From: Vibrio ulleungensis
GTDB lineage: Bacteria > Pseudomonadota > Gammaproteobacteria > Enterobacterales > Vibrionaceae
Assembly (NCBI RefSeq): GCF_016900875.1
Contig: NZ_JAFEUM010000005.1
Span: 248,001 to 312,000 of the forward strand
DNA: 64,000 nucleotides
Direction: 5' to 3'
The position numbers were made by a program, and so were the translations under genes. Shown piece after piece: positions 38,757 to 49,137 of the stretch; positions within the stretch are counted from its first letter, which is position 1; each line of letters opens with the position of its first letter. Below the pieces are notes generated by a model. The model ran no database searches, had not been told where the DNA came from, and saw only the letters and a program-made list of their open reading frames with translations.

Positions 38757-41216
38757 ATGAGAGTATTAAAGTTTGGGGGCTCGTCGTTAGCCGATGTAGA
38801 CCGATTCTTAAGGGCTGCGAACATAATTGCGAACAACGCGCAGCAAGAAGACATTGCGGTTGTATTGTCTGCTCCAGGGAAAACCACCAATAAATTAGTC
38901 GCTGTTGTAGAAACTGCATTAAATGGGCTCAATCCAACACCTCAAATAGACGAACTACGCCAAAGCTTCTCGCAGCTACTGGAACAAGTTCAAGCTGAAC
39001 TCCCTACACTATCTTCTGCTGCTTATCTTGAGCAGGTGGAAGAGTCACTGAGTCACCTTACTCAATTTGTTGAAGGTATTCGCTTATTGGGTATGTGCCC
39101 AAACAACGTTTACGCTCGCATAATTAGTAAAGGTGAGCGAATTTCAATTCAGTTAATGAAAGCGGTGCTGGAAGCAAAAGGCCAACCTGCAAGCTTAATC
39201 GACCCAGTAAAATATCTGATAGCATCAGGTGATCATCTTGAAGCGTCTGTGGATGTTGAGAAGTCGACCATCAACTTTGCCACTCAACCACTAGAAAGTG
39301 GTGTTGTACACATCATGCCTGGATTTACAGCCGGTAATGAACAAGGTGAACTGGTTACTCTAGGCCGCAACGGCTCGGATTACTCAGCGGCAGTATTGGC
39401 CGCTTGTCTTCGTGCAGAGTGTTGTGAGATTTGGACCGATGTCGATGGGGTGTATAACTGCGACCCAAGACTGGTCGAAGATGCTCGTCTACTCAAATGT
39501 TTGAGCTATCAAGAAGCGATGGAGCTTTCTTACTTCGGCGCTTCTGTACTACACCCTAAAACCATTGCACCAATCGCTCAATTCCACATTCCTTGCTTAA
39601 TCAAGAATAGCTTTAATCCTCAAGGTGCAGGTACTCTGATTGGACAAGACACCGGCGAAGATAACTTACCGATTAAAGGGATCACCACATTAAGTGATCT
39701 AACAATGGTTAATGTCTCTGGCCCAGGTATGAAAGGCATGGTGGGCATGGCGAGTCGCGTCTTCGGTGCAATGTCAGCAGCAGGCGTTTCGATTGTGTTG
39801 ATCACACAATCTTCGTCAGAGTACTCCATTAGCTTCTGTATAGAAGAAGCCGACAAAGTAAAAGCAAAACGCGCCTTAGAAGACTCTTTTGAGCTCGAGC
39901 TAAAAGACTCGCTTTTAGAGCCGGTAGAATTTATTAGCAATGTGGCCATTGTGACATTGGTTGGCGACGGCATGCGCACCTCAAAGGGTGTGGCATCGCA
40001 ATTCTTCGCTTCTTTAGCTGAAGTGAACGTAAACGTAGTCGCTATTGCTCAAGGTTCATCAGAGCGAGCTATCTCTGCGGTGATCCCTGAAGACAAAATT
40101 TCAGAGGCGATCAAAGCCTGTCATGAAAACTTGTTCAACTCTAAGCACTTTTTAGACGTGTTTGTTGTTGGCGTTGGTGGTGTTGGTGGTGAACTGGTTG
40201 ATCAGATCGAGCGTCAGCAAGCGAAACTAAAAGACAAAGGCATAGTGATCAGAGTATGTGGTTTAGCAAACTCTAAAGGGTTATTAGCTGACCCAGCAGG
40301 ACTGCCACTCGAGCAGTGGCGCGATCGCATGTCCAACGTGAGCGAAAAGTTCTCAGTCGCTCAATTGAGCTCAATCGTGCAACGTAATCACATTATTAAC
40401 CCTGTACTGGTGGACTGTACTTCAAGCGAAGATATTGCGGCTCAGTATGCCGATTTCCTCTCTGCGGGTTTCCACGTGGTGACGCCGAATAAAAAGGCAA
40501 ATACTGCTAGCATGGCGTACTACCATCAACTGCGTGATGTGGCCCGTTCTTCTCGACGCAAACTGCTTTATGAGACAACAGTAGGCGCAGGCTTACCGGT
40601 TATTGAGAACCTACAGAACTTAATCTCTGCGGGTGATGAACTTGAACGCTTTAATGGGATTCTCTCTGGCTCGCTCTCTTTTATCTTTGGCAAGCTAGAC
40701 GAAGGGATGACCTTAAGTGAAGCAACCAATGTAGCGAAAAGTAACGGCTTCACTGAGCCCGACCCACGAGACGATCTTTCTGGAATGGATGTTGCTCGTA
40801 AACTGCTTATCTTGGCTCGTGAGGCAGGCATGTCTATTGAGCTAGAAGATGTCATTGTTGATCAGGCACTGCCACCAGGTTTTGATGACTCTGGTAGCAT
40901 CGACGAGTTTATGGCTCGTTTGCCAGAAGCCGATGCCTATTTCTCAGAGCTCCTTAATCAGGCTCGAGAAGAAGGTAAGGTGTTGCGCTATGTCGGTGAA
41001 ATTGCAGATGGAAAGTGTCGCGTGAAAATCGCTGCTGTCGACGGTAACGATCCAATGTATAAAGTAAAAGACGGTGAGAATGCGTTGGCGTTTTACAGCC
41101 GCTACTACCAACCTATTCCACTGGTCCTGCGCGGTTATGGTGCAGGCACTGAAGTTACCGCTGCAGGTGTATTTTCTGATGTAATGCGTACCCTTGGATG
41201 GAAGCTAGGAGTGTAA
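38757..41216 (+). CDS. thrA: bifunctional aspartokinase / homoserine dehydrogenase I
   Basis: The first and third committed steps of threonine synthesis in one protein: phosphorylation of aspartate and reduction of aspartate semialdehyde to homoserine. The 819-residue protein has the kinase motif [15 protein letters not shown] at the N-terminus, two ACT regulatory domains in the middle (about residues 310-460), and the dehydrogenase with [16 protein letters not shown] and GGVG Rossmann motif near residue 465, then [16 protein letters not shown] and [10 protein letters not shown]. The ATG at 38757 follows AGGGAGAAAGG; an upstream ATG at 38739 lies in the terminator's T-run and is rejected. Regulated by the leader. 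Confidence 0.97.
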   Translation: MRVLKFGGSSLADVDRFLRAANIIANNAQQEDIAVVLSAPGKTTNKLVAVVETALNGLNPTPQIDELRQSFSQLLEQVQAELPTLSSAAYLEQVEESLSHLTQFVEGIRLLGMCPNNVYARIISKGERISIQLMKAVLEAKGQPASLIDPVKYLIASGDHLEASVDVEKSTINFATQPLESGVVHIMPGFTAGNEQGELVTLGRNGSDYSAAVLAACLRAECCEIWTDVDGVYNCDPRLVEDARLLKCLSYQEAMELSYFGASVLHPKTIAPIAQFHIPCLIKNSFNPQGAGTLIGQDTGEDNLPIKGITTLSDLTMVNVSGPGMKGMVGMASRVFGAMSAAGVSIVLITQSSSEYSISFCIEEADKVKAKRALEDSFELELKDSLLEPVEFISNVAIVTLVGDGMRTSKGVASQFFASLAEVNVNVVAIAQGSSERAISAVIPEDKISEAIKACHENLFNSKHFLDVFVVGVGGVGGELVDQIERQQAKLKDKGIVIRVCGLANSKGLLADPAGLPLEQWRDRMSNVSEKFSVAQLSSIVQRNHIINPVLVDCTSSEDIAAQYADFLSAGFHVVTPNKKANTASMAYYHQLRDVARSSRRKLLYETTVGAGLPVIENLQNLISAGDELERFNGILSGSLSFIFGKLDEGMTLSEATNVAKSNGFTEPDPRDDLSGMDVARKLLILAREAGMSIELEDVIVDQALPPGFDDSGSIDEFMARLPEADAYFSELLNQAREEGKVLRYVGEIADGKCRVKIAAVDGNDPMYKVKDGENALAFYSRYYQPIPLVLRGYGAGTEVTAAGVFSDVMRTLGWKLGV

Positions 41217-41217
41217 T

Positions 41218-42186
41218 ATGGCTGTAAAACAAAGCGTTGTCGTTTACGCACCAGCGTCTATCGGAAATGTGAGTGTCGGCTTTGATGTGTTAGGTGCTGC
41301 AGTGTCTCCTATCGATGGTACCTTGTTAGGTGACCGAGTTATGGTAGAAAGTTCTGAGCAGGAATTTGAGCTCGCGGCAGTGGGGCATTTTGTCGATAAG
41401 TTGCCAGAAGATCCTAAAGAAAACATTGTCTACGATTGCTGGCAAGTATTTGGCCGTGAATTAAGTCGTAAGCGTGTGCCGTTATTGCCTCTCAAGATGA
41501 CACTTGAAAAGAACATGCCTATTGGCTCAGGATTAGGATCTAGTGCATGTTCCATTGTTGCCGCACTCGACGCGCTTAATCAGTATCATGATAAGCCGCT
41601 TGATGAAACGGAACTGCTCGCGTTAATGGGCGAGATGGAAGGCCAGATCTCTGGTGGAGTGCATTACGATAACGTTGCGCCTTGTTATCTTGGTGGACTG
41701 CAATTAATGATTGAAGAGCTGGGAATTATTTCGCAGTCTGTTCCGAGTTTTGACCAATGGTATTGGGTTATGGCGTACCCGGGTATTACGGTATCTACGG
41801 CTGCAGCAAGAGAGATTCTTCCTGCACAATATCGTCGCCAGGATATTATTGCTCACGGTCGTCACTTAGCTGGGTTTATTCACGCAAGCCATGCTGGAGA
41901 ACCAAAGCTTGCGGCTAAAATGATTAAAGATGTCATTGCCGAACCATACAGAGAGAAATTACTGCCAAACTTCGCTGGAGCAAGACAGTTTGCTGCGACA
42001 GCCGGCGCTTTGGCAACCGGAATTTCAGGCAGTGGCCCCACGCTATTTAGCGTGTGCGATAATGAAGATATCGCTCAACGAGTGGCAAGCTGGCTTGCCG
42101 AAAATTATGTTCAAAATGACCAAGGATTCGTGCATATTTGTCGATTGGACAAGCAAGGGTCTGTCGTAACAGGAAAGGAATTATGA
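41218..42186 (+). CDS. thrB: homoserine kinase
   Basis: Phosphorylates homoserine on its hydroxyl group, in the cytoplasm. The 322-residue GHMP-kinase shows the ATP-binding motif [21 protein letters not shown] and the C-terminal [16 protein letters not shown]. It begins one base after the thrA stop (TAATATG). Its own stop TGA overlaps the thrC start ATG in ATGA, so translation is coupled throughout the operon. Confidence 0.97.
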   Translation: MAVKQSVVVYAPASIGNVSVGFDVLGAAVSPIDGTLLGDRVMVESSEQEFELAAVGHFVDKLPEDPKENIVYDCWQVFGRELSRKRVPLLPLKMTLEKNMPIGSGLGSSACSIVAALDALNQYHDKPLDETELLALMGEMEGQISGGVHYDNVAPCYLGGLQLMIEELGIISQSVPSFDQWYWVMAYPGITVSTAAAREILPAQYRRQDIIAHGRHLAGFIHASHAGEPKLAAKMIKDVIAEPYREKLLPNFAGARQFAATAGALATGISGSGPTLFSVCDNEDIAQRVASWLAENYVQNDQGFVHICRLDKQGSVVTGKEL

Positions 42187-43466
42187 AGCTGTACAACATC
42201 AAAGAGAACGACGAGCAAGTCTCATTTGGACAAGCGGTTCGCCAAGGACTAGGCCGTAATCAAGGTCTGTTTTTTCCAAGCCAATTGCCATTTTTTGACG
42301 ACATTGACAGCCTGCTGGCGGAAGATTTTACTTCTCGTAGCAGCAAAATATTGTCGGCACTGATTGGAGATGAGTTATCTGAGCAACAAGTTTCAGAGCT
42401 AGTGAATGCGGCTTTTCAATTTCCAGCACCAATCAAAGCAGTCAAAGACGGCGTGTATGCGCTAGAACTTTTCCACGGTCCAACGTTAGCATTTAAAGAC
42501 TTTGGTGGGCGCTTTATGGCGCAATCACTGGCTGCGGTATCTGATGGTGGAAAAATCACAATACTGACGGCTACCTCTGGTGACACTGGCGCGGCAGTCG
42601 CGCATGCGTTTTATGGCATGGACGATATCAACGTGGTGATCTTGTATCCAAAAGGAAAGATCAGTCCATTGCAAGAAAGCCTATTTTGTACTTTGGGTAA
42701 AAACATTCATACCGTCGCCATTAATGGAGACTTTGATGATTGCCAAGCGCTGGTTAAAAACGCCTTTGATGACGAAAAACTGCGTCAGGATATTGGCCTA
42801 AACTCAGCGAACTCAATCAATATTAGCCGTTTGATGGCACAAATTTGCTACTACTTTGAAGCCGCTGCGCAAATGAGTAAAACAGAGCGAGAAAACTTGG
42901 TGATTTCTGTACCAAGTGGCAACTTTGGTAACCTGACCGCGGGTCTCCTTGCAAAGGCGTTAGGCCTACCGGTTAAGCGCTTTATCGCTGCCACTAACGC
43001 AAACGACACTGTGCCTCGTTATCTAGAAACAGGTCAGTGGGATCCTAAGCCAACAGTTGCGACAACCTCCAATGCAATGGATGTAAGCCAGCCAAACAAC
43101 TGGCCACGCATCGAAGAGTTGTGCCGAGTTAAGGAGTGGGGATTAGAGACGTTAGGAAAGGGTGCGGTCACCGATACGCAAAGTGCAGAGTCGGTGAAGG
43201 AGCTTCACGAACTTGGCTATCTTTGTGAGCCTCATGGCGCCATCGCTTACCGAGTGTTGGACCAGCAGTTAGCAGAAGGTGAAACGGGACTGTTCTTATG
43301 TACCGCGCATCCTGCGAAATTTAAGGAAGTGGTGGACGATATTCTAGAAACAGACATCGATTTGCCAGGACCACTTGCAAAACACGCTGCAATGGAGCTG
43401 CTCTCTGAAGAGCGCGACAATGATTTTGACGCGTTAAAAGAAGTGCTTTACGCCGCGCAGAAATAA
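42183..43466 (+). CDS. thrC: threonine synthase
   Basis: Converts O-phosphohomoserine to threonine using pyridoxal phosphate. The 427-residue protein has the N-terminal [15 protein letters not shown], the PLP lysine in [19 protein letters not shown], and the phosphate-binding loop [38 protein letters not shown] is also present. The ATG at 42183 overlaps the thrB stop by four bases and has AAAGGAAT just upstream. It is the last gene of the operon. Confidence 0.97.
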   Translation: MKLYNIKENDEQVSFGQAVRQGLGRNQGLFFPSQLPFFDDIDSLLAEDFTSRSSKILSALIGDELSEQQVSELVNAAFQFPAPIKAVKDGVYALELFHGPTLAFKDFGGRFMAQSLAAVSDGGKITILTATSGDTGAAVAHAFYGMDDINVVILYPKGKISPLQESLFCTLGKNIHTVAINGDFDDCQALVKNAFDDEKLRQDIGLNSANSINISRLMAQICYYFEAAAQMSKTERENLVISVPSGNFGNLTAGLLAKALGLPVKRFIAATNANDTVPRYLETGQWDPKPTVATTSNAMDVSQPNNWPRIEELCRVKEWGLETLGKGAVTDTQSAESVKELHELGYLCEPHGAIAYRVLDQQLAEGETGLFLCTAHPAKFKEVVDDILETDIDLPGPLAKHAAMELLSEERDNDFDALKEVLYAAQK

Positions 43467-43488
43467 CATCACCCTCGATGAATTATCT

Positions 43489-43522
43489 AGCCCTATGGCA
43501 TTTATGCTCTAGGGCTTTTTTT
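43489..43522 (+). terminator. terminator of the thrABC operon
   Basis: AGCCCTA (43489-43495) pairs with TAGGGCT (43510-43516), a 14-base loop between, followed by TTTTTTT. It lies 22 bases after the thrC stop and overlaps the 3' end of the convergent GTPase gene. Confidence 0.88.
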
Positions 43523-45098
43523 ATTTCAGTATTTGCTTCACCGCCATTTTAGCGACTTTAGGCGCGCCTTTTTTAACCGCCTTGCCCCCCAGTTTACCTG
43601 CGCGACTTAACTGAGTTTTTAGCGCAGTGCCTCGCTTGATGGCTTCCATTCGTTGGCGGTTATGTTGAACATGTATGGCGTGCTGTAGCTCCTGTTGTAA
43701 AAGCTGCTTTAGCTCTAGGACACCCATATTGACTCTATCGGGTGCAATGCATAATGGCGCGCTGACATCAGCGTTTAGTAGCTCATGATTGTGCTTAACG
43801 GCAGCTGCAATTACCTTAGCTTTAGCACTGGTAGGGTTGCTAAGATCGTATGGAGGGCTCCATTCTGCTTGCGGTGATAGCCTATCCACTTGATTCACTA
43901 TGGCAATAATTCGTGGCTTCTTGCGCGAGATATTTTCTGGCAGAGAGTAGAAGTGATTGATCATCTCAAGTAATTGCGAATCTAAAGCTCTTGCAGGTTG
44001 ATTCGCCTTTAGCACCCACAGCACGATGTCGGCGTGTGTCACCTGCTTTAGACTCTGTTTTGCCGTCTTTGCATCACCATCGAGTCCTTTTTGATCAACA
44101 ATTTTGACGGTAACATCGTCCAATACCGCTTGATACACCGCATGCATATCGGTTGAGGGCAACGGGTCGACTTCTGCGACAAGCTCTTTTTGCATCGCAT
44201 TGATCAATGAGGACTTACCGCTACTTGTTTGGCCAACCAGCACAACGCGGATCGGCTCTGGCTCCGCTGGCTGATATCGTTCATCTTCTTTGGCGATGGT
44301 GGAGTCTGTTATGTCATCATCGTCTAGACTAAAGCGACCACTGTAGAGATCGATAGCGACCGCTGCCACCTCATCTAAAAGTAGTTTCTTGGCTTTCAAT
44401 TGCATTTCGTCGGCCAGTCCGCGTGTCATCGAGGACGTTGCTTGTTGCTTACCGAGATCAGAAAGGACTTTTGCGGGATTAAAATAGAGGTTCTTCGCAT
44501 GGTTAGCCCAAATTGCGGCAGTCACCAAGTTCTTGCCTAGCTCGCCGTATTTATCATAGGCGTCATAACCTGCTCGAATGTATGAGATTTTCATGAGTTC
44601 AATGGCAGGGATATGTTCATTGACAGTTAACCGGTATCGGCGACTGATCTCTTCAAACAGTTTTAACCCTTCAGGGATAGAAAAGTCTAGGGTCGACTTT
44701 TCGAACTCGGTGGCAACTGCTTCCAATACATTGATACTCGCAGTATCCATTTCTGACCAAGCGAGTTCGCGATTAAGTTGCTTCTCAACCGTGCTTTGCG
44801 CGTGCTGCCATATACGTTGCTCGTTCTCAGACCAATCGGGATTAAACGCAATATCGTCTTCGTCAGCGGGGGACTCATTGTGTTCTTTTTTTGCAATCCA
44901 AAATAGTGGAAGGGCAACGACCAAGGTGCTAATGGTGGTGATCAGTGATAGTTGCAGTAAGTATCCATGCTGAAAAGCCAATACAATCCCGTACCCCATC
45001 GTTATAAGCACAGGAAACAACAAAGAGATGAGCATAATGCCGATGCGCCCACCAGAAATTGCGGCCAGAAATCGATAGAGATTAGTGATCTTTTTCAT
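43521..45098 (-). CDS. membrane-anchored GTPase family protein
   Basis: A 525-residue GTPase. The N-terminus has two membrane helices (about residues 18-43 and 50-70), then a helical region of about 190 residues. The GTPase domain follows near residue 275: P-loop VVLVGQTSSGKSSLINAM, then IVDQKGLDGD (the DxxG motif) and NQVDRL in place of NKxD. A basic, helical tail with AGKLGGKAVKKGAPKVAK ends it. The N-terminal hairpin and the soluble P-loop domain suggest a dynamin- or YjfP-like remodelling or regulatory role, but no function is known. Its start overlaps the end of the upstream GTPase gene by 17 bases. Confidence 0.8.
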   Translation of the reverse strand: MKKITNLYRFLAAISGGRIGIMLISLLFPVLITMGYGIVLAFQHGYLLQLSLITTISTLVVALPLFWIAKKEHNESPADEDDIAFNPDWSENEQRIWQHAQSTVEKQLNRELAWSEMDTASINVLEAVATEFEKSTLDFSIPEGLKLFEEISRRYRLTVNEHIPAIELMKISYIRAGYDAYDKYGELGKNLVTAAIWANHAKNLYFNPAKVLSDLGKQQATSSMTRGLADEMQLKAKKLLLDEVAAVAIDLYSGRFSLDDDDITDSTIAKEDERYQPAEPEPIRVVLVGQTSSGKSSLINAMQKELVAEVDPLPSTDMHAVYQAVLDDVTVKIVDQKGLDGDAKTAKQSLKQVTHADIVLWVLKANQPARALDSQLLEMINHFYSLPENISRKKPRIIAIVNQVDRLSPQAEWSPPYDLSNPTSAKAKVIAAAVKHNHELLNADVSAPLCIAPDRVNMGVLELKQLLQQELQHAIHVQHNRQRMEAIKRGTALKTQLSRAGKLGGKAVKKGAPKVAKMAVKQILK

Positions 45099-46221
45099 AG
45101 CCAGATGCCTTTTTGCCTTGTTTTAGTGCGTCCCGATAGAGCGCTTGTAACTCTTCAGGTTTGGGCTCTTCACCACTGCTCTTCTTGTAAAAATAGTAGC
45201 AGGCGGCTCGACCTATCGCGTATGTGGTGCCAAAACTAATTGCAGCAGCAGCGGCGGCTGCAACGGTTTGTCCCCATCCAGGTATTAACTTGGGGACTTG
45301 TCTTGCCCCCAGCTTAACGGCGTATTGAACGGCAAAACTGCCCCCCATACAGCCAATGAGCTCAGAAAAGGCACGTTTATTCCACTCTACACCATATTGG
45401 TTGGCTAAGCTGTGCAGCAGTTTTGCCTGTATAGCCGGTACGGTAACCAGCCCAACGGCGGGAAAGATATCGGTGGTCGCAGCGCTTCCGGCATACCACA
45501 GTACCTCATTTTCCAATGCTTTAAAGTTTTGCTGTTCAAGGGACGCGTGTTCAGAATGGTTGGCCATGAGGCCAATGACTGGAATTTGCGCAGCAAGCTG
45601 CTCAATCAATTGAGGATAATGATAACACTCGGTGCTGTTAGGGCTGACACTGTACTGCTGCTCTGGGTGTGCATCTAAAGGGGCAAAGTCCACCTCAATG
45701 CTGTGTATGTTAGTGCCCCAAAGCTGTGTGATTTGCTGAGTGTTAAACGCAACTTGGCGCTCTCTATCGGCTTTGGATGAGGATAAGACAGCCGTATGAA
45801 CCAAGAGTAATTGAGTCGACCCTAGCCGCTTTTTCACCTGTTTCAATGCGGCAAGTAACGCACTTTGTTCAGGATCGTCCGCTTTTACAAGTACCACAAT
45901 GCCGTGACTGGTGCTCAAAGCTTGTTCTATATCTTGACTGGCGTCATACCCGGACTCAGCCAAACCTCTTGTGTCCATAAATCGAAGTAATGGACTCTGC
46001 TTTGGAAACGTGTAACTGGAAGCTGTAAGCGTACAGGGTTCAAATCCATTGCCGATTTCGATATGACTTTCACCGGTTATGGCATGAACGAGTGAGGATT
46101 TTCCTGATCCTGTTTTACCTAAAAGCCAAAGAGTAGGAAGGTGCTGGCGCTGGACATCACGCGCTTGCGTTAGATCTGGGTTTTGATTCGGGCTTATCGC
46201 ATTTTTTATTTTTTCGAACAT
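45082..46221 (-). CDS. GTPase with C-terminal DUF697-like domain
   Basis: A 379-residue protein with an N-terminal GTPase core: P-loop LLGKTGSGKSSLVHAITG and the switch motif FMDTRGLAESG. The usual NKxD specificity motif is not evident. The C-terminal part contains the DUF697 signature with a long Ala-rich helix (QTVAAAAAAAISFGTTYAIGRAACYYFYKK), which probably inserts into the membrane. Together with the next gene it forms a two-GTPase operon. The E. coli YcjF/YcjX pair is a distant parallel. The substrate or partner is unknown. Confidence 0.8.
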   Translation of the reverse strand: MFEKIKNAISPNQNPDLTQARDVQRQHLPTLWLLGKTGSGKSSLVHAITGESHIEIGNGFEPCTLTASSYTFPKQSPLLRFMDTRGLAESGYDASQDIEQALSTSHGIVVLVKADDPEQSALLAALKQVKKRLGSTQLLLVHTAVLSSSKADRERQVAFNTQQITQLWGTNIHSIEVDFAPLDAHPEQQYSVSPNSTECYHYPQLIEQLAAQIPVIGLMANHSEHASLEQQNFKALENEVLWYAGSAATTDIFPAVGLVTVPAIQAKLLHSLANQYGVEWNKRAFSELIGCMGGSFAVQYAVKLGARQVPKLIPGWGQTVAAAAAAAISFGTTYAIGRAACYYFYKKSSGEEPKPEELQALYRDALKQGKKASGYEKDH

Positions 46222-46360
46222 GCCTACTACTTACACCTCTTAAGGTCGTACAGAAGGCAAAATCAGCCAAACTGATCTCGCAAACACTTACTGTATAAAA
46301 TTCTGCGGTGCAGTGATAGTACTAGGAGAGCGGTATTCGATAGCGGAGGACTTAAAAAAA

Positions 46361-46384
46361 AACGCCCGGCAGTTGCCGAGCGTT
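46361..46384 (-). terminator. terminator of grcA
   Basis: AACGCCCGGC (46361-46370) and GCCGAGCGTT (46375-46384) form a hairpin with one mismatch and a 4-base loop. On the minus strand a run of nine T follows. It lies 20 bases after the grcA stop. Confidence 0.92.
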
Positions 46385-46403
46385 TTGAAATGGGTAGTGA
46401 CGA

Positions 46404-46781
46404 TTACAGACTTTCTGTGAAAGTACGTGCAATAACGTCTTTTTGCTGCTCTGTCGTTAGAGAGTTAAAGCGTACTGCATAGCCTGATACACGAATAGTA
46501 AGCTGTGGGTACTTCTCTGGGTTGTTTACAGCGTCTTCTAGCGTTTCACGTTTTAGAACGTTAACGTTTAGGTGTTGACCACCTTCAATCTTAGGCGCTT
46601 TCTCGATAGCCACTTCACGGCTTTCGTACTCACCTAGATCGGCAGCTGGAACAACCTGATCAGCTTCAAAACCAGCGACAGCTGCAACACAGCGTGCTTC
46701 GTTTTTGTCTGAATCGATTAGCCAAATTGAGTTTAGTAGATCATCGTTGGCTGCTTTTGTAATTTGAATACCTTGAATCAT
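46404..46781 (-). CDS. grcA: autonomous glycyl radical cofactor GrcA
   Basis: A small spare glycyl-radical domain that restores activity to pyruvate formate-lyase after oxygen damage. The 125-residue protein has the conserved C-terminal [29 protein letters not shown], whose Gly100 is the radical-bearing residue. The N-terminus [21 protein letters not shown] matches YfiD. AGGAAAGGAGTGAACC upstream gives a good Shine-Dalgarno. Two FNR-like boxes upstream, 53 bp apart, are described separately and suggest anaerobic induction. Confidence 0.97.
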   Translation of the reverse strand: MIQGIQITKAANDDLLNSIWLIDSDKNEARCVAAVAGFEADQVVPAADLGEYESREVAIEKAPKIEGGQHLNVNVLKRETLEDAVNNPEKYPQLTIRVSGYAVRFNSLTTEQQKDVIARTFTESL

Positions 46782-47111
46782 GGTTCACTCCTTTCCTGTA
46801 TAGGAAGTTTAACTAGCTGTTAAGAATTGTTTAATTCAAACCAACAGGTAGCGGTTAAAAAACAGTGCGTGTTGATTTGAGTCAATAAAATCTGTTAATC
46901 CGTATTTTTCTTAAGGTTAAAAGATTGCGCTAAATCAATCAATGATTATTTTTCAAAAAAGTGTAGGTTATTCAAAAAAATTTGATAAGTTACTGGTTTT
47001 TATGAATGGTTAAAAAAAGTGCAACATTTCTCTTACTTTACCCATTGCGTACAATATGCTTTGATGTCGCAAAATTATCAGAGTTATCTTCATAAAGATT
47101 AGGAAAAGAAC
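46782..47111. other. intergenic region grcA-nfo
   Basis: A 330-base divergent AT-rich gap. The left two thirds hold the two FNR-like boxes of grcA. Toward nfo there are poly-A and poly-T tracts, and a weak promoter ending in TATGCT near 47057. No other feature is seen. Confidence 0.75.
46872..46938 (-). promoter_or_regulatory. two FNR-like boxes upstream of grcA
   Basis: TTGAT-TTGA-GTCAA at 46872-46885 (9/10 match, centre 46878.5) and TTGCG-CTAA-ATCAA at 46925-46938 (8/10, centre 46931.5) are 53.0 bp apart. The FNR sites of E. coli yfiD (grcA), recalled as -40.5 and -93.5, are also 53 bp apart. The nearer site is 97 bases before the ATG. The matches are seen; binding is inferred. Confidence 0.7.
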
Positions 47112-47984
47112 ATGACACAGTCTCAATCTGTCAAATACATAGGCGCGCACGTGTCCGCCGCTGGAGGCGTAGAGAATGCCCCAGTAAGAGCACAGGAGAT
47201 TGGTGCTAATGCGTTTGCGTTGTTTACCAAAAACCAGCGTCAATGGAAGGCTAAACCTTTAGAGGTCGAGAGTATTTCGCTGTTTAAGCAAAGATGTAAA
47301 GAACTGGGGTTTAGCTCTGAGCAAATTCTTCCCCATGACTCTTACTTGATCAACCTTGGCGCTCCAGATCCAGAGAAGTTAGAAAAATCACGCGCTGCAT
47401 TCATCGATGAGATGGAGCGATGTGAGCTACTTGGGTTGACGCTGCTAAATTTTCACCCTGGCAGCCATTTGAAACAGTGTAGTGAAGAAGAGTGTTTGGC
47501 AACCATTGCTGAGTCGATCAACTTAGCGCATAAAGCGGTTCCTAACGTGATTGCTGTGATTGAGAATACCGCAGGCCAAGGAACCAACCTAGGATGGCGA
47601 TTTGAGCATTTAGCGTCGATCATTGAGCAAGTAGAGGATAAATCTAGAGTGGGTATCTGTATTGATACATGTCACACATTCGCGGCGGGCTATGATTTAC
47701 GAACTCAAGATGCTTTTAACCAAACGTTTGAAGAGTTCGATAGGATTGTTGGTATGCACTACCTCAGGGCAATGCACATTAATGACTCTAAAGTCGAGTT
47801 AGGAAAGCGAGTGGATCGCCATCATTCTCTTGGTGAAGGGCATATAGGGTGGGACTGTTTCAAATATATTGCTCAAGATCGCAGATTTGATGGTATCCCA
47901 CTGATTTTAGAGACAATTGAACCAGAAATCTGGCACAATGAAATCCAACAATTAAGAGCTTACCACGCAAATCTTTTGGCTTAA
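47112..47984 (+). CDS. nfo: deoxyribonuclease IV (apurinic/apyrimidinic endonuclease)
   Basis: Nfo cleaves DNA 5' to abasic sites and at oxidised ends in base-excision repair. The 290-residue protein is a TIM-barrel zinc enzyme. Metal ligands can be recognised in [50 protein letters not shown], and [10 protein letters not shown], with the C-terminal [14 protein letters not shown]. The ATG follows AGGAAAAGAAC. It is monocistronic and divergent from grcA. Confidence 0.96.
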   Translation: MTQSQSVKYIGAHVSAAGGVENAPVRAQEIGANAFALFTKNQRQWKAKPLEVESISLFKQRCKELGFSSEQILPHDSYLINLGAPDPEKLEKSRAAFIDEMERCELLGLTLLNFHPGSHLKQCSEEECLATIAESINLAHKAVPNVIAVIENTAGQGTNLGWRFEHLASIIEQVEDKSRVGICIDTCHTFAAGYDLRTQDAFNQTFEEFDRIVGMHYLRAMHINDSKVELGKRVDRHHSLGEGHIGWDCFKYIAQDRRFDGIPLILETIEPEIWHNEIQQLRAYHANLLA

Positions 47985-48117
47985 TTTGAACAAAGTATAA
48001 AAGATGTTTTTTAGCGATGGGCTGGCACGGAAATTGGATGGTTTAGAAAGGCAAGAGGCGTAATCAAGAGTTGTATGCGCCTCAATTTCGGTACTTATTT
48101 GCAGAAGGGGAAGTCCT

Positions 48118-48213
48118 ATGCCTGTTGTTCACGCTCATCCCGTACCCAATCGTAACTCACACTCTCGTGGTCATTTCCGAACACCCCAAAAGAAAAAGCC
48201 TTCGACGTCATAA
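48118..48213 (+). CDS. possible 31-residue basic peptide
   Basis: A short frame between nfo and ung starts at an ATG behind a strong GAAGGGGAAG Shine-Dalgarno at 6-base spacing and encodes MPVVHAHPVPNRNSHSRGHF followed by RTPQKKKPSTS. The peptide is basic, rich in His, Arg and Lys, with no membrane segment. I do not recognise it. The ribosome site and the following structured region with a T-tract make a small gene plausible, but the length allows a chance frame; conservation in other vibrios would decide. Confidence 0.4.
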   Translation: MPVVHAHPVPNRNSHSRGHFRTPQKKKPSTS

Positions 48214-48242
48214 CAAGTGACTCTCTAGACCAAGATAGCGTT

Positions 48243-48314
48243 CGCCCAACAATGTTGCTAGCAGAGCATTTTTGTTCAACTCTCTGCGTCTGACTACTTA
48301 GTGGGCGAGGGTTT
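48243..48314 (+). terminator. structured terminator after the 31-residue frame
   Basis: TCGCCCA (48243-48249) pairs with TGGGCGA (48302-48308), and inside it GCAGAG (48262-48267) pairs with CTCTGC (48283-48288). GGGTTTTT follows the outer arm. It lies 30 bases after the 31-codon frame and 56 bases before ung. Confidence 0.55.
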
Positions 48315-48369
48315 TTATCTTCTCCAAAAAAAACTACACTTGTGCCACTGAAAAACAGAGGGAAGGTGT

Positions 48370-49032
48370 ATGACTACCACTTGGTCTAGCATTTTAGATA
48401 CACAGCGCAAGCTTGCCTATTATTCTGAGGTAGAGAGTTTTGTCGCGGCTCAAAGAGCGCAAGGTAAGAACATTTTTCCACCTCAAGAAGAGGTGTTCTC
48501 TGCGTTTGATGCCGTGGCGTTTGAGCAAGTAAAAGTGGTGATACTAGGGCAAGATCCCTATCACGGTGCTGGTCAAGCGCACGGTCTGAGTTTTTCGGTT
48601 AAGCCAGGTGTTAAGATTCCTCCATCACTGCGAAATATCTACAAAGAACTGCATCAAGATATTTCGGGGTTCACTATTCCAGAACACGGCTATTTGCAAA
48701 AGTGGGCCGATCAGGGTGTGCTGTTGCTTAACACCGTATTGACGGTTGAAGAGGGCAAAGCGCATTCTCATGCCAAATGCGGTTGGGAGCAGTTCACAGA
48801 TGCTGTTCTGCGTGAGATCAATCAGCATCGGCAGGGTGTCATTTTTCTGTTGTGGGGAGCTCACGCGCAAAAAAAAGCCGCAATACTCGATGCCGACAGG
48901 CACCATTTGCTCGTTGCACCGCATCCTTCGCCACTGTCAGCTAGACGCGGTTTTTTTGGCTGTCAGCATTTCTCTAAAACCAATAAGTTATTGATTAAAA
49001 ACGGTCATATACCAATTAATTGGCAAGTTTAG
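48370..49032 (+). CDS. ung: uracil-DNA glycosylase
   Basis: Removes uracil from DNA. The 220-residue family-1 protein has the catalytic [16 protein letters not shown] with Asp62, and the C-terminal [21 protein letters not shown] containing the leucine loop and the catalytic His. [26 protein letters not shown] lies in between. The ATG is behind GAGGGAAGG. It stands alone with its own upstream structured region. Confidence 0.97.
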   Translation: MTTTWSSILDTQRKLAYYSEVESFVAAQRAQGKNIFPPQEEVFSAFDAVAFEQVKVVILGQDPYHGAGQAHGLSFSVKPGVKIPPSLRNIYKELHQDISGFTIPEHGYLQKWADQGVLLLNTVLTVEEGKAHSHAKCGWEQFTDAVLREINQHRQGVIFLLWGAHAQKKAAILDADRHHLLVAPHPSPLSARRGFFGCQHFSKTNKLLIKNGHIPINWQV

Positions 49033-49038
49033 TCATCG

Positions 49039-49055
49039 ATACCGATAATCGGTAT
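49039..49055 (+). promoter_or_regulatory. perfect 17-bp palindrome between ung and the hemerythrin gene
   Basis: ATACCGAT-A-ATCGGTAT is an exact palindrome around one base. It lies 6 bases after the ung stop and 82 bases before the hemerythrin-protein ATG. There is no T-run after it and its loop is too small for a good terminator, so an operator is more likely. The regulator is unknown. Confidence 0.45.
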
Positions 49056-49137
49056 TGAATACTTAACCTGTGTCAAAGCACCATGTGGCGAAAAGATATA
49101 CACTTATACTTCAGATGGGATTCTGGAGGATAGGATC

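Larger units (their letters stand above)
47985..48369. other. intergenic region nfo-ung
   Basis: This 385-base region contains the 31-codon frame and the structured terminator. A sigma-54-like element at 48023-48038 is judged false. No obvious sigma-70 promoter for the short frame is seen. Confidence 0.65.

Noticed and set aside
45405..45678. Overlapping frames on both strands within the GTPase gene
   Set aside because: They run through the Ala-rich and conserved regions of the GTPase, which has clear motifs; they are shadows.
48023..48038. Sigma-54-like element TGGCAC-GGAAA-TTGGA upstream of the 31-aa frame
   Set aside because: The -24 part matches well, but the invariant GC of the -12 element is GG here and no activator site is visible.
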